From Methyloversatilis sp034004945 (lineage in GTDB: Bacteria > Pseudomonadota > Gammaproteobacteria > Burkholderiales > Rhodocyclaceae): 64,000 bases of DNA. A model generated the notes under the pieces. The model was not told where the DNA came from. It ran no database searches and saw only the letters and a program-made list of their open reading frames with translations. The DNA lies in NCBI GenBank assembly GCA_034004945.1, contig JAVEVQ010000001.1, forward strand, positions 62,001 to 126,000, written 5' to 3'. Shown here in pieces: positions 40,201 to 47,889 of this stretch (position 1 is its first letter; the number at the start of each line of letters is the position of its first letter). Both the position numbers and the translations under genes were made by a program.

Positions 40201-43117
40201 CGTCGCCACCCCCGAGCACGTCCGCCGTGATGCAGTAGAACCGGCTTGGTTTCGACGTGCCCGGCTCGCGTGCCTGGACGGTCATGTGTCCGTCGCCACG
40301 CTTGAGCATGCCGCGATCATGCAGCACCTTCGCAACCTGCTTCGGATCGAACCCGCTGCAGACTTCGCTCTTGAACACAGCCGGATAAACCAGGTACTCG
40401 AAAACCTGATCCGCTTCCTTCAGGTTCTCGGTTTCCTTGGTCGGGCGCCGCCATCCCGCGCGGTTCATCGTGCGCGGCGCGTGGCTGTCTGATATGGACG
40501 GCCGGCGCCAGTCCTCGAACCGTCCGACGCCGTGCGCCTGGAAGAACGCGGCGGCCTGCTCGATCATCTTTCGCGGTTCGCGGTTTTCCTCTCCGCCGAA
40601 CGCCTGCAGCCAGTCCTTGAACATGCGCATCGCTGCCTGTGCCGCTGCGCCGGTCGGCCATCCCGTAATGCCCCAGGCGGTCGCCAGCTCGCCCGCGAAG
40701 CCGACCGCCGCGAAGCGGGTTGCCGCCCGGATCGCCTGCCCGCCGGCGCGTTCGCTCAGTGCCGATTTCTCGAACTGCGCGCGCATGCGCTCGAACTCAT
40801 CGGCCAGCCCGTCGCGGTCGTCCACCACACGGCGCACGAAGGCAGGCCAGGCGGTGCCGTAGTGCTTCGCTGCGTTGCGTTGTACCGCCTCGCTGAAGCG
40901 CGCGCCGTCGCTGTGGTCGTGCAGCGTGTCCCAGGCGCCGAAGCCTGCGCCGGCATCGGCCGGCAGTTCGCAGAAGCGCACTTCCTGTCCGGCATAGGCG
41001 CGTTCCTGATTCTCTTCAAGGAACTGCGTCAGGCCGATTTCGCCGTTCGACTGGAACAGCAGGCTGAATTCCGCCGTCTCGCGCATGCCGCCCGCAGCCT
41101 GCCCGCGTCCTTTGCCTTGCCCGCTCGTGAGCATGTAGGCGGCCTGCGCCACGTCGCGCGGGTTGCCGGCCTGCTTCAGCTCGTCCAGCAACAGCGGCGC
41201 GTCGCAGTGGCCTGCGGCGGTGGCCTCGATGGCGTTTGCCGTCAGCAGCCAGGTACGGCGGTAGGACGGCGCACCGCACAGACTGGCCGCTGCATACAGC
41301 AGCGCCGACTTGCCCAGGCTGGAACCGCCCGCCCAATGGAAACCGCCCGCGATGTTCGGATGCAGCCACACCAGCGCCGCCGCGAAGCCGGCGGACAGTG
41401 CGAAGGTCAGCCGGCTGTTGCCGACCGCCAGCGCCGCCACATGCTCACGCCATGACGCCAGCGTGCCGGCCGCCCGGAACTGCGCACCGCCGTTGCCCGG
41501 CGCGTCGTGCAGCCACAGCTCCGCGCCTTCCGGCGCGATCGGTTCGGCGTCGCCGCCCAGCACGAAAGACCAGCGGCCGGCCTCGCTCACATCCTTGTGC
41601 CAGCCTATGCGGCGCGTCAGGCGTGCCCGCGCTGTCGGTCGCTCGCGGTTCACGTACATCTTCAGCAGCCCGCCGCGATTGTCGGCAATGTCGAGACCGC
41701 GATTTCTAAGCAGCCTCGCCAGTGCGAGGCCGTCACCCTCCAGAAGTTCATCAGGCACGATCAGGCGGCGCGAGTGCCCGTCGCCGTTGCGGAACTCGAC
41801 CAGACGGCTCCAACAATCGCTATTGCGGTCGCGCACCCTGTGCGTGACGGTGAGCGGGGCGCAAATGAACACCCTGTCGAAGTAAGGCGCGCCGTCCTTG
41901 CCCTTCGGTGGCTGCCACTTCACGCGATACACGCCCGGCGCTTCGCCGTCCGTTTCCACCTCGAACCAGTCGCCGGCCGCGTTCGCCTGCGCCGGCCGCG
42001 CATCCTGTGCAGGCGTTTGCACGGCTGCGGCGTGCGTGTCGTCGATGGCCGGCGCCGGCTTGTTCGCGTTCGCCTGGACGAAGGATTGCCGCGCCTCTTC
42101 AAGCAGTCGCTGCACCGCTGCCATGCCTTCGCCATCGCGCTCGCTGCATCCTAGGTCATTGAAGTCCGTGAAGCCTTCAGGCCGATCCGCAGCGAACTGC
42201 GGCAGGCACAACACGCCACCCACGGCGGCCGCTGCGGCTTCCGCCTTGGTGCGTCCGGGGTTGCCCTTGGTGGCATGGTCATCGTCGGCGCAGACGATCA
42301 GCAGCGCGTCCGCATGCAGCGTGCGCAGCTCGCGCGCTACAGCTTCAAGGTTGCCCGCATCGAAGGCCACGGCAACCGGCCAGCCGGTCGCCTCGTGAAT
42401 CGTGGCTGCGGTCGCCAGGCCTTCGGCGACGCATAGCGGCGCGTCTGCCCGGACCTCGCCCAGCAGGTGGAAGCAACCCGCCTTGCGACCGTGTGGCAGG
42501 AAGTCCTTGTCGCGGTCCTCGATCCGCTCCGCATAAATAGCCTGCAGGCTGTGCAGCGTGCCGGACGCGCTGCGGATCGGCACCAACAGCGCGCCAGGTG
42601 TGCGGACCTCTTCCCAGCGGCCGGCGCCGTCCTTCTGCCAGCGAGGCCATACGCCGACGCGCAGGCCATGTGCCCGCACGCGCTTGCGGATCAGGTAGGG
42701 GTGTGTGTCGTCGGCAGGCTTTGCGGCGTTCCAGATCGCATGCGCCTTGCGCCGTGCCTTGTCCCGCCGCTTCTTCTCTTCGGCCTCGCGAGTTTTTCGC
42801 TGTACCTCAACACGCGCGCGATGCGTGGCTTCTTCTTCCGGGGTGAGCCGTCGGCCGATGTCAGCCCGCCAGTTCTCCCAGCCCAACCCGTCGCGATGAT
42901 TCTCGAAGCCACCGGCCGGAATGCCGTCTTGATGAAGCAGATAGGCGCCATCCCCTTTTCCGCGCGCCCCGCCCTGAACGTCGCACCGGTGCAGCCGGCC
43001 ATCGGCGATGATGTCGTCAGGCAGGATGAGCCCCCGCGCTGAAGCTGCAGATCGGAACTGATCGTACAAAGAACTTACGCAGGGCAACTTGTCACCGATG
43101 CGATTAGATTCGCGCAC
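40190..43117 (-). CDS. TOPRIM/DUF927 primase-helicase of the mobile element
   Basis: 975 residues. The N-terminal part (about 1-130) includes a charged coiled region. A TOPRIM-like primase centre follows near 215-290 (LCVAEGLATAATIHEATGWPVAVAFDAGNL, then LLIVCADDDHATKGNPGR with the acidic DDD). From about 400 to 850 comes a DUF927 domain with a P-loop near 620 (GGSSLGKSALLYAAA) and an acidic Walker B-like LLLDELKQ near 665. The C-terminal segment may bind DNA. The fusion of TOPRIM and helicase-like ATPase recalls phage P4 alpha in role. GTG 43117 has GAGGG at eight bases and starts four bases after the previous stop; the frame upstream to 43183 overlaps that gene. Confidence 0.85.
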   Translation of the reverse strand: MRESNRIGDKLPCVSSLYDQFRSAASARGLILPDDIIADGRLHRCDVQGGARGKGDGAYLLHQDGIPAGGFENHRDGLGWENWRADIGRRLTPEEEATHRARVEVQRKTREAEEKKRRDKARRKAHAIWNAAKPADDTHPYLIRKRVRAHGLRVGVWPRWQKDGAGRWEEVRTPGALLVPIRSASGTLHSLQAIYAERIEDRDKDFLPHGRKAGCFHLLGEVRADAPLCVAEGLATAATIHEATGWPVAVAFDAGNLEAVARELRTLHADALLIVCADDDHATKGNPGRTKAEAAAAAVGGVLCLPQFAADRPEGFTDFNDLGCSERDGEGMAAVQRLLEEARQSFVQANANKPAPAIDDTHAAAVQTPAQDARPAQANAAGDWFEVETDGEAPGVYRVKWQPPKGKDGAPYFDRVFICAPLTVTHRVRDRNSDCWSRLVEFRNGDGHSRRLIVPDELLEGDGLALARLLRNRGLDIADNRGGLLKMYVNRERPTARARLTRRIGWHKDVSEAGRWSFVLGGDAEPIAPEGAELWLHDAPGNGGAQFRAAGTLASWREHVAALAVGNSRLTFALSAGFAAALVWLHPNIAGGFHWAGGSSLGKSALLYAAASLCGAPSYRRTWLLTANAIEATAAGHCDAPLLLDELKQAGNPRDVAQAAYMLTSGQGKGRGQAAGGMRETAEFSLLFQSNGEIGLTQFLEENQERAYAGQEVRFCELPADAGAGFGAWDTLHDHSDGARFSEAVQRNAAKHYGTAWPAFVRRVVDDRDGLADEFERMRAQFEKSALSERAGGQAIRAATRFAAVGFAGELATAWGITGWPTGAAAQAAMRMFKDWLQAFGGEENREPRKMIEQAAAFFQAHGVGRFEDWRRPSISDSHAPRTMNRAGWRRPTKETENLKEADQVFEYLVYPAVFKSEVCSGFDPKQVAKVLHDRGMLKRGDGHMTVQAREPGTSKPSRFYCITADVLGGGDDEA

Positions 43118-43121
43118 TGTG

Positions 43122-43487
43122 TCAGCCCTCGTCCCGCAGTTCCGACGCCGAATTGATCGCGACGGTGACCGCCGACACTTCATCCGTCAGCGCGTCAATC
43201 GACTTGCACATGGCTTCGCAGACCGCAGCCAGGCCGGCGCGTCCCTCTTCGCGGTGTTCCTCCATCTCGTCGCGGATCGCGTTCAGTGAATCGATCTGAC
43301 TCTTTTCAAGCTTGCCCTTCGCACTCATCACTTCGATCAATTCGATCAGGAGCGCGGTTGTTACAGCTACATAGGGATTACTCTCCGCAATCCCGTCGCC
43401 GAAGTGACGGTTCAAGGCGGTAGCTGCGGCGTGGAAGCGCAGCTCAAGGGAATACAGAAGTTTCGGATCGACGGCCTTGGCGTTCAT
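43122..43487 (-). CDS. Small helical element protein, unknown function
   Basis: 121 residues, mostly helical (YSLELRFHAAATALNRHF, then IELIEVMSAKGKLEKSQIDSLNAIRDEMEEHREEGR) with no recognised domain. ATG 43487 shares a base with the stop of the AlpA-like gene (TAATG) and its stop lies four bases before the primase GTG, so the three are one translational unit. A role in replication control is a guess from position. Confidence 0.7.
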   Translation of the reverse strand: MNAKAVDPKLLYSLELRFHAAATALNRHFGDGIAESNPYVAVTTALLIELIEVMSAKGKLEKSQIDSLNAIRDEMEEHREEGRAGLAAVCEAMCKSIDALTDEVSAVTVAINSASELRDEG

Positions 43488-43777
43488 TACTCGTCCCCTT
43501 GTGCCAAGTCGTCGGCACCTTGCTCGCGAGCGGCCGCGAATGCTTCAAGATCGCTGCGGCGGTATCTGACCGACCGGCCGATCTTCACGTAAGGCAAGGG
43601 GTAACGCTTGGTGACTCTCCAGCAGGCGAGGGTGCCGGGGCGGATGTTCAGAAACTCTGCGGCTTGCTGCTCGTTCAACAGCGGTTCGCGTGTCGCGCCC
43701 GTGGTGTTCGGCAGTGAGTCGCGTTGATGTGCGGCGGATGGATTGGGCAGGTTGCCCAAGGTGCTGTTCTGCTTCAT
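43487..43777 (-). CDS. AlpA/excisionase-like HTH protein
   Basis: 96 residues. The MerR-type HTH_17 domain occupies about 32-85 (LLNEQQAAEFLNIRPGTLACWRVTKRYPLPYVKIGRSVRYRRSDLEAF). Proteins of this class act as excisionases or as AlpA-like activators of integrase genes in P4-family elements. It heads the replication operon (AlpA-like, small protein, primase). The 30-residue N-terminal extension is Asn/Pro-rich. Confidence 0.85.
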   Translation of the reverse strand: MKQNSTLGNLPNPSAAHQRDSLPNTTGATREPLLNEQQAAEFLNIRPGTLACWRVTKRYPLPYVKIGRSVRYRRSDLEAFAAAREQGADDLAQGDE

Positions 43778-43901
43778 TGAGGCTGTCCCTTTCGATGACG
43801 ATAGATGCCCGCCCGTGGCGAACAGCCTCAGTGTGTCTAGGTGCGGTAACTAGAAATAGGCAAGAAAAGTAACGCACGAATCTTGCCGGCAAGTAATTGC
43901 A
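43778..43901. promoter_or_regulatory. Promoter region of the replication operon
   Basis: 124 AT-richer bases upstream of the AlpA-like gene. Contains the perfect palindrome CTTGCCGGCAAG (43882-43893) and GTGCGGTAACT (43841-43851), an 11-base sequence repeated exactly at 39546. Likely carries the operon promoter and operators. Confidence 0.45.
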
Positions 43902-44588
43902 TTAGGGTTTGTTGCCTTCCTTGTAGGCCAGCCAGGGAATCACAGAATGTAGCTCCCGGCCGATGCGCGACACATCGTCGCGCAGGGCGTCGCGGTCGCC
44001 GTCAACAGTTATTCGGACGTGATCCGAATAGGTGGCGGTCTCTTCTCCAACGACATACACCCAACCTTTGAAAATCATCTGCAGACCATCGTCTTCGAAG
44101 ACTTGCAGCATGCGAACGAACTCGATCATGCAGACGGTGTGCTGATCGTTCGCGGTGTCGTGAATCACGAACGGCGCGCTACTATTCAATGCCGTTGCGC
44201 GGCCTTTCGCCTTCTTGACGCGTGCTCGAACGTTCCCTGAGTCGGTGATTCCTACAAAGCGCTTTGTTTCCCAGAGATCGACAACCTTTTCGGCAGCTTG
44301 TGATCTGCCTAAACCTTGGGAGACAAAGTATTCTTGGGCGCAAAGCAACGCCACGTCTCGCCGGGTTTTCGTCGGTGCTCCAACGGGCAGGGGTTGTTCG
44401 AACTGAATGCCGGATAGCTTTCCATGAAGGTCCACATGCGTGCCGTTCGCAAGCGTGAGACGTGCCGTTGCAACATGCTCCAGCCCTCCAGAATCTAAAA
44501 CTTGCAGATCAAGGCGCATGCCGGCATCACTGACTGCTTCAATGAAGCGCACCTTTGGTTTTTTCATGGATGGCTTCCTGCGTTTCAT
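43902..44588 (-). CDS. Unknown element cargo protein
   Basis: 228 residues, not recognised. Basic N-terminus (KRRKPSMKKPKVRFIEAV), then a beta-rich part (RLDLQVLDSGGLEHVATARLTLANGTHVDLHGK), a helical middle with a possible HTH (CAQEYFVSQGLGRSQAAEKVVDLWETKR), and a beta-rich end (LQMIFKGWVYVVGEETATYSDHVRITVDGD). The base composition is AT-richer than its neighbours, suggesting separate acquisition. Starts at ATG 44588 (GAGG at six bases) or 44567 (AGGAAG at seven). It begins 34 bases after radC on the same strand. Could be cargo for defence or regulation; no function is claimed. Confidence 0.75.
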   Translation of the reverse strand: MKRRKPSMKKPKVRFIEAVSDAGMRLDLQVLDSGGLEHVATARLTLANGTHVDLHGKLSGIQFEQPLPVGAPTKTRRDVALLCAQEYFVSQGLGRSQAAEKVVDLWETKRFVGITDSGNVRARVKKAKGRATALNSSAPFVIHDTANDQHTVCMIEFVRMLQVFEDDGLQMIFKGWVYVVGEETATYSDHVRITVDGDRDALRDDVSRIGRELHSVIPWLAYKEGNKP

Positions 44589-44622
44589 GGATGCCTCAAC
44601 GCTGCTTTCAGTCGTACGGCGG

Positions 44623-45093
44623 TCACAGCCGCCCCCTTTCCGCGTAGCTGGTGTAAGTCCGTCCCGCGATGACAAAGTGATCGAGAACGCGAATGTCGAT
44701 CAGATCAAGCGCCTTTTTCAGCGCCGTCGTCAGGTAGTCGTCCGCCTTCGACGGTTCGGCAACCCCGCTCGGATGGTTGTGCGCAAGAATCACGGACGCT
44801 GCGTTGTGTCGTAGCGCCAGCTTTACCACTTCGCGCGGATACACGCTTGTCTGCATCAGCGTGCCCCGAAAGAGTTCTTCCAGATGAATGACGCGGTTCT
44901 GCGCGTCCAGCAGCACCACCGCGAACACCTCATGTTCGCGCGGCGCGAGTGTCAGCCGCAGGTAATCGAGAACGGCCGAAGGGCCAGATGCAGCGGGCCC
45001 AGGGCGGCGCATGCGGCGCGCCAGGATGTTCAGGGCCTTGCGGATGGTGGCGTCGCCCGGTCGGGCGCGGGGAGTACACTGCGAAACAGCCAT
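44623..45093 (-). CDS. radC: RadC-like JAB-domain protein
   Basis: 156 residues, shorter than chromosomal RadC because the N-terminal helix-hairpin-helix part is reduced. The JAB/MPN metalloprotease-like motif is complete: AHNHPSGVAEPSKADD near 105-120 (HxH and a distal Asp), followed by LIDIRVLDHFVIAGRTYTSYAERGRL. RadC-like genes are frequent on integrative elements and phages; despite the name a DNA repair role is not established. ATG 45093 is chosen over upstream frames that begin in non-coding sequence. Confidence 0.9.
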   Translation of the reverse strand: MAVSQCTPRARPGDATIRKALNILARRMRRPGPAASGPSAVLDYLRLTLAPREHEVFAVVLLDAQNRVIHLEELFRGTLMQTSVYPREVVKLALRHNAASVILAHNHPSGVAEPSKADDYLTTALKKALDLIDIRVLDHFVIAGRTYTSYAERGRL

Positions 45094-45223
45094 GGTTCGA
45101 ACTCCAATCGTTCGGGTTGTGGTCAGGGGCGTATCAGCGTTGCCGCGCTGGTGCGTCCCGCTCTCGTTGCCCGGCTTGCCGGCCGGGCAGGGTGCCGCGT
45201 GCTGCTGCGGCGGGTTCCTATCT

Positions 45224-45529
45224 TCAAGCGCCAATCCTGGACACGGGCGCGCGATCCTTCGCGCGTTGCGACGCTGTCCTCAGGTCGCGCTGTGCCTGCA
45301 GGCGCAGCCAGTAACCGGGCGTTGTGCCCAAGGCTTCGGACAGGCGAATATCCATGTCTGCGGTCATGACCGCGCGGCCATTCAGGATGCGCGACAACAT
45401 CACGCGACTGATGCCCAGGTGAGCCGCGAAGGCGGTCACCGTCATGTTCAGTTCCTCAAGCCAGCCGGCCAGCAACTCGCCAGCCGGTGCAGGGTCGTGC
45501 ATGCTCAAGTGGCTCATGTGTGCATTCAC
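45224..45529 (-). CDS. higA: HigA-family antitoxin (XRE HTH)
   Basis: 101 residues matching HigA/VapI: APAGELLAGWLEELNMTVTAFAAHLGISRVMLSRILNGRAVMTADMDIRLSEALGTTPGYWLRLQAQRDL. These proteins neutralise RelE-like HigB toxins and repress their operons. It overlaps the stop of the preceding antitoxin by GTGA at 45529; internal ATGs at 45517 and 45502 are alternative starts. It has no second toxin of its own, so the operon carries one toxin and two antitoxin-like genes. Confidence 0.85.
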   Translation of the reverse strand: MNAHMSHLSMHDPAPAGELLAGWLEELNMTVTAFAAHLGISRVMLSRILNGRAVMTADMDIRLSEALGTTPGYWLRLQAQRDLRTASQRAKDRAPVSRIGA

Positions 45530-45840
45530 GCGGCCTTGCGTGCCGGTGCCTTCTTCACCTTCAATTCGACGCGCATCCCGGCCTTGGCGAGCATGCTCAC
45601 CAGCGCGTCAAGGCTGAATTCGTTGATCCGTCCCTTCAGCACCATGTTCAGGCGGGGCTGCGTCACGCCGAAGAGGCGAGCGGCCTGCTGCTGAGTCTTG
45701 CCGCTGCTTTCGACGTGCTTCCGGATCGCACGCATCAGTTCGGACCGCAGCACCAGGTGTTGCGCCTCTTCAGCATCGAAACCCAGATCGGCGAACACGT
45801 TGCCGCTGCTCTTCTCGATGGTCGTGTCAGGGGTGTTCAT
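45526..45840 (-). CDS. HTH antitoxin (XRE, HTH_37 type)
   Basis: 104 residues. The HTH is in AIRKHVESSGKTQQQAARLFGVTQPRLNMVLKGRINEFSLDALVSMLAKAGM (about 40-92), typical of the antitoxin that follows Gp49/HigB-type toxins. The N-terminal part (DLGFDAEEAQHLVLRSELM) is the usual acidic lead. ATG 45840 overlaps the toxin stop by ATGA. It binds and inactivates the toxin and represses the promoter. Confidence 0.88.
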   Translation of the reverse strand: MNTPDTTIEKSSGNVFADLGFDAEEAQHLVLRSELMRAIRKHVESSGKTQQQAARLFGVTQPRLNMVLKGRINEFSLDALVSMLAKAGMRVELKVKKAPARKAA

Positions 45841-46166
45841 TTCGTTTTCCTCGTTGCCAGCAGATCGCGGTAACGGCGTTCCGCCAGGTCGATATCGGCC
45901 TTCGCCGTGCGTTGCGTCTTCTTCACGAAGGCGTGCAGCACATAGACCGCTTCCTCGAATTTCGCCACGTACACGACGCGGTAGGCGCTTTCCGTGCGGA
46001 TGCGGATTTCCCGCACGCCCGCGCCGATACCCGTCATGGGCTTCCAGTCGCTCGGATCGTCGCCTTGCTGCACCGTCCACAACTGGTGCCCGGCCTCGCG
46101 CTTCGCATCGGGCGGAAATGCAGACATGGCCTTCCGGCTGTCGCCCATCCACAGAATCGGCTTCAT
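45837..46166 (-). CDS. RelE/HigB-type toxin (phage Gp49-like)
   Basis: 109 residues of the Gp49-like/HigB toxin family, ribosome-dependent mRNA interferases: WMGDSRKAMSAFPPDAKREAGHQLWTVQQGDDPSDWKPM, GAGVREIRIRTESAYRVVYVAKFEEAVYVLHAFVKKTQRT and a C-terminal basic helix. ATG 46166 lies just after a good promoter; the frame upstream to 46541 is a shadow that runs through iteron cluster B and into the end of the integrase gene. Toxin-first order with the antitoxin after it is usual for this family. Confidence 0.9.
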   Translation of the reverse strand: MKPILWMGDSRKAMSAFPPDAKREAGHQLWTVQQGDDPSDWKPMTGIGAGVREIRIRTESAYRVVYVAKFEEAVYVLHAFVKKTQRTAKADIDLAERRYRDLLATRKTK

Positions 46167-46172
46167 CGTCAA

Positions 46173-46200
46173 TTTATACGCTTTCCGATATAAGAGGCAA
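46173..46200 (-). promoter_or_regulatory. Promoter of the toxin-antitoxin operon
   Basis: On the reverse strand TTGCCT, 16-base spacer, TATAAA, seven bases from the toxin ATG, so the mRNA may be nearly leaderless. The spacer with the -10 forms TTATA-N11-TATAA, a possible antitoxin operator. Confidence 0.65.
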
Positions 46201-46276
46201 GGGCGGAATGGGCCCGATGGCCGGATGAAGCGGGGCGCGCGCCAGATTGCGCCGGGCAGCGGCGAACCGCTGAGGC

Positions 46277-46388
46277 TGTAACCGCTGTAACCGTTTCGAT
46301 TTCTTGAAGCGGTTACAACACTGCACCGCTGAAAACCGCATGGATACTTGGTTTTCTTCTTCTGTAACCGATGTAACCGCTGTAACCG
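46277..46388. repeat. Iteron cluster B (TGTAACCG)
   Basis: Six copies in 112 bases: TGTAACCG at 46277, 46286, 46363, 46372 and 46381, and inverted CGGTTACA at 46310. Adjacent copies are spaced exactly nine bases. It fills the space between the toxin promoter and the integrase stop. With cluster A it makes a two-site layout like P4 ori and crr. Confidence 0.78.
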
Positions 46389-46407
46389 CCACGTTTCGCC
46401 CCTTCGG

Positions 46408-47703
46408 CTATTTCGCGCCGCGCGCCTTGCCGCGCGCGAGCGGCAGCACCTTGGCCGTTGCGTCGCGGCCGGCCGCGTCCAGCATGGCGCCGGTGGCCTG
46501 TTCGACGGCGGCGCGCACCGGGTCGCGGTCCAGCCGGGCATAGATCAGCGTCGCGCTTGGGTCCTTGTGGCCCAGGGTCTTGCCGATGATCGCCAGCGAG
46601 GCGCCGGTCTTGGCCTGCCAGCTCCCCAGGCTGCGGCGCAGATCGTGAATACGGAAGTCCTGCATCTGCGCGCGCTCCAGCAGCGCGGCCCATCGCTTCT
46701 TTGGGTTGCCCATGTGGCCGGCCTTGCTGCGCGCCGGAAACACGAAGCCGGCCGGCGTGGCCTCAGCCGGCTTGCGCCGCTGCAGGATCGCCAGCGCCTC
46801 GGGCACCAGGTCAATCAGCATGGGTTCGCCGTTCTTCGATGCCTCGCCGGGTACGCGCCATGCGGCATCCGGCAGACTCAGATCCTCCCAGCGCATCGCC
46901 ATGACGTTTCCACGCCGCGCGCCGGTCATCAGCGACAGCACCACGAAGTCGCGAAAGTCCTGCGAATCGTCGCCGGCCAGCGCCTCGAAGAAGCGCGGCA
47001 GCTCGCCGGACTGGATGAAGCGGTCGCGCTTCACCTCTGCGAACGGCTCAATTCCTGCGGCCGGGTTCTCGCCCCGGTACTCGCCCAGGTCGGCCAGCTT
47101 GTTGAACATGGTGGACAGCAGCTCGACGACGCGGTTTGCCATGGTGCGCTTTCCGGTCGCGCCAATCGCGGCATGCAGCCGGCGCACGTCCTGAGGCTTG
47201 ATCGCGGACAGCTTGCGCGCCGACCAATCGACCGAACCTTCGGGCTTGGTGCGCTCGCGCGCTCGCGGCTTGCGCGGTGCGTCCGGCAGCTTCGACAGCC
47301 ATACCTCGAACGAGGCGCGCAGCGCATCGGCGGTGCGTCTGCCGTGCGGTTTCAGGTGCCGGGAGACATACACCTCGAAGCCTTCGGACAGCGTGAGTTC
47401 GGCGCGCTTCTCGCGGATCGCTGCGGCCGGGTTCTCGCCGCGCGCGACAGCGTGGTTCACCTCGCCGGCCTTGCGTCGTGCCTGCTCGATGGTGACCGAT
47501 GGAAAGCGGCCGATGGTGACGCGTTCCGCCTTGCCGGCCTCGCGAATCCAGCGGCGCGCCATGAAGGTCTTGACGCCCGTCGGCGAGACGCGGACGCACA
47601 GCCCCGGAACCTTCGCGTCGAAGTACTCGACGCGCTGGCCGGCGGCCGGCAGCGGCAGCTTTTCGATTGCGTCCTTGGTGAAATTGATAGTGTTGCGCGC
47701 CAT
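46408..47703 (-). CDS. int: Tyrosine integrase of the element
   Basis: 431 residues. N-terminal arm-binding domain of the DUF4102 type (KDAIEKLPLPAAGQRVEYFDAKVPGLCVRVSPTGVKTF), core-binding domain (about 110-210), and the catalytic domain from about 225. Its catalytic residues are Arg in LMTGARRGNVMAM, Lys in the hairpin near EASKNGEPM, His-x-x-Arg in RIHDLRRSLGSW, and His and the nucleophile Tyr in LGHKDPSATLIYARL. It recombines attP with the tRNA-Arg 3' half. Located at the end away from the intact tRNA but 187 bases from attR, transcribed inwards. Confidence 0.96.
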   Translation of the reverse strand: MARNTINFTKDAIEKLPLPAAGQRVEYFDAKVPGLCVRVSPTGVKTFMARRWIREAGKAERVTIGRFPSVTIEQARRKAGEVNHAVARGENPAAAIREKRAELTLSEGFEVYVSRHLKPHGRRTADALRASFEVWLSKLPDAPRKPRARERTKPEGSVDWSARKLSAIKPQDVRRLHAAIGATGKRTMANRVVELLSTMFNKLADLGEYRGENPAAGIEPFAEVKRDRFIQSGELPRFFEALAGDDSQDFRDFVVLSLMTGARRGNVMAMRWEDLSLPDAAWRVPGEASKNGEPMLIDLVPEALAILQRRKPAEATPAGFVFPARSKAGHMGNPKKRWAALLERAQMQDFRIHDLRRSLGSWQAKTGASLAIIGKTLGHKDPSATLIYARLDRDPVRAAVEQATGAMLDAAGRDATAKVLPLARGKARGAK

Positions 47704-47736
47704 CGTCCCGACCCCTTGGTTTTCGGCACTGTAGCA

Positions 47737-47760
47737 CCGGGGACAGGCGGGGGACAGAAT
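47737..47760 (+). repeat. Right arm-type repeat, candidate integrase binding site
   Basis: Matches 38922-38945 at 23 of 24 positions (one C/G difference), same orientation, with tandem GGGGACAG units. Lies in the int promoter region, so integrase bound here could also regulate its own gene. Confidence 0.6.
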
Positions 47761-47767
47761 CTCAGTG

Positions 47768-47828
47768 CATTTTCATACATGAAGATGCGCAAGCGTGAAT
47801 GCATTAATCGGACTGGGACGACGCTTGC
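47768..47828. promoter_or_regulatory. Inverted repeats in the int upstream region
   Basis: A 20-base near-palindrome (47768-47787) with arms TTCAT and ATGAA and outer CAT/ATG. Next to it GCAAGCGT (47789-47796) and ACGCTTGC (47821-47828) form an 8-base inverted pair 24 bases apart. Likely binding sites for integrase, AlpA-like protein or a host factor at attP. Confidence 0.45.
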
Positions 47829-47889
47829 AAGCCGTTTCGGGTGTCTCTATGCATCATCGTAAATGACCGTGAAAGTGCGGTCTGTTTGC

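Noticed and set aside
40017..46388. TGTAACCG clusters as a CRISPR array
   Set aside because: Units are eight bases, in both orientations, without uniform spacers and without cas genes; they fit iterons.
38859..47889. Complete prophage or conjugative element
   Set aside because: No capsid, tail, terminase, lysis, relaxase or type IV secretion genes are present, so it is treated as a P4-like element that needs a helper.
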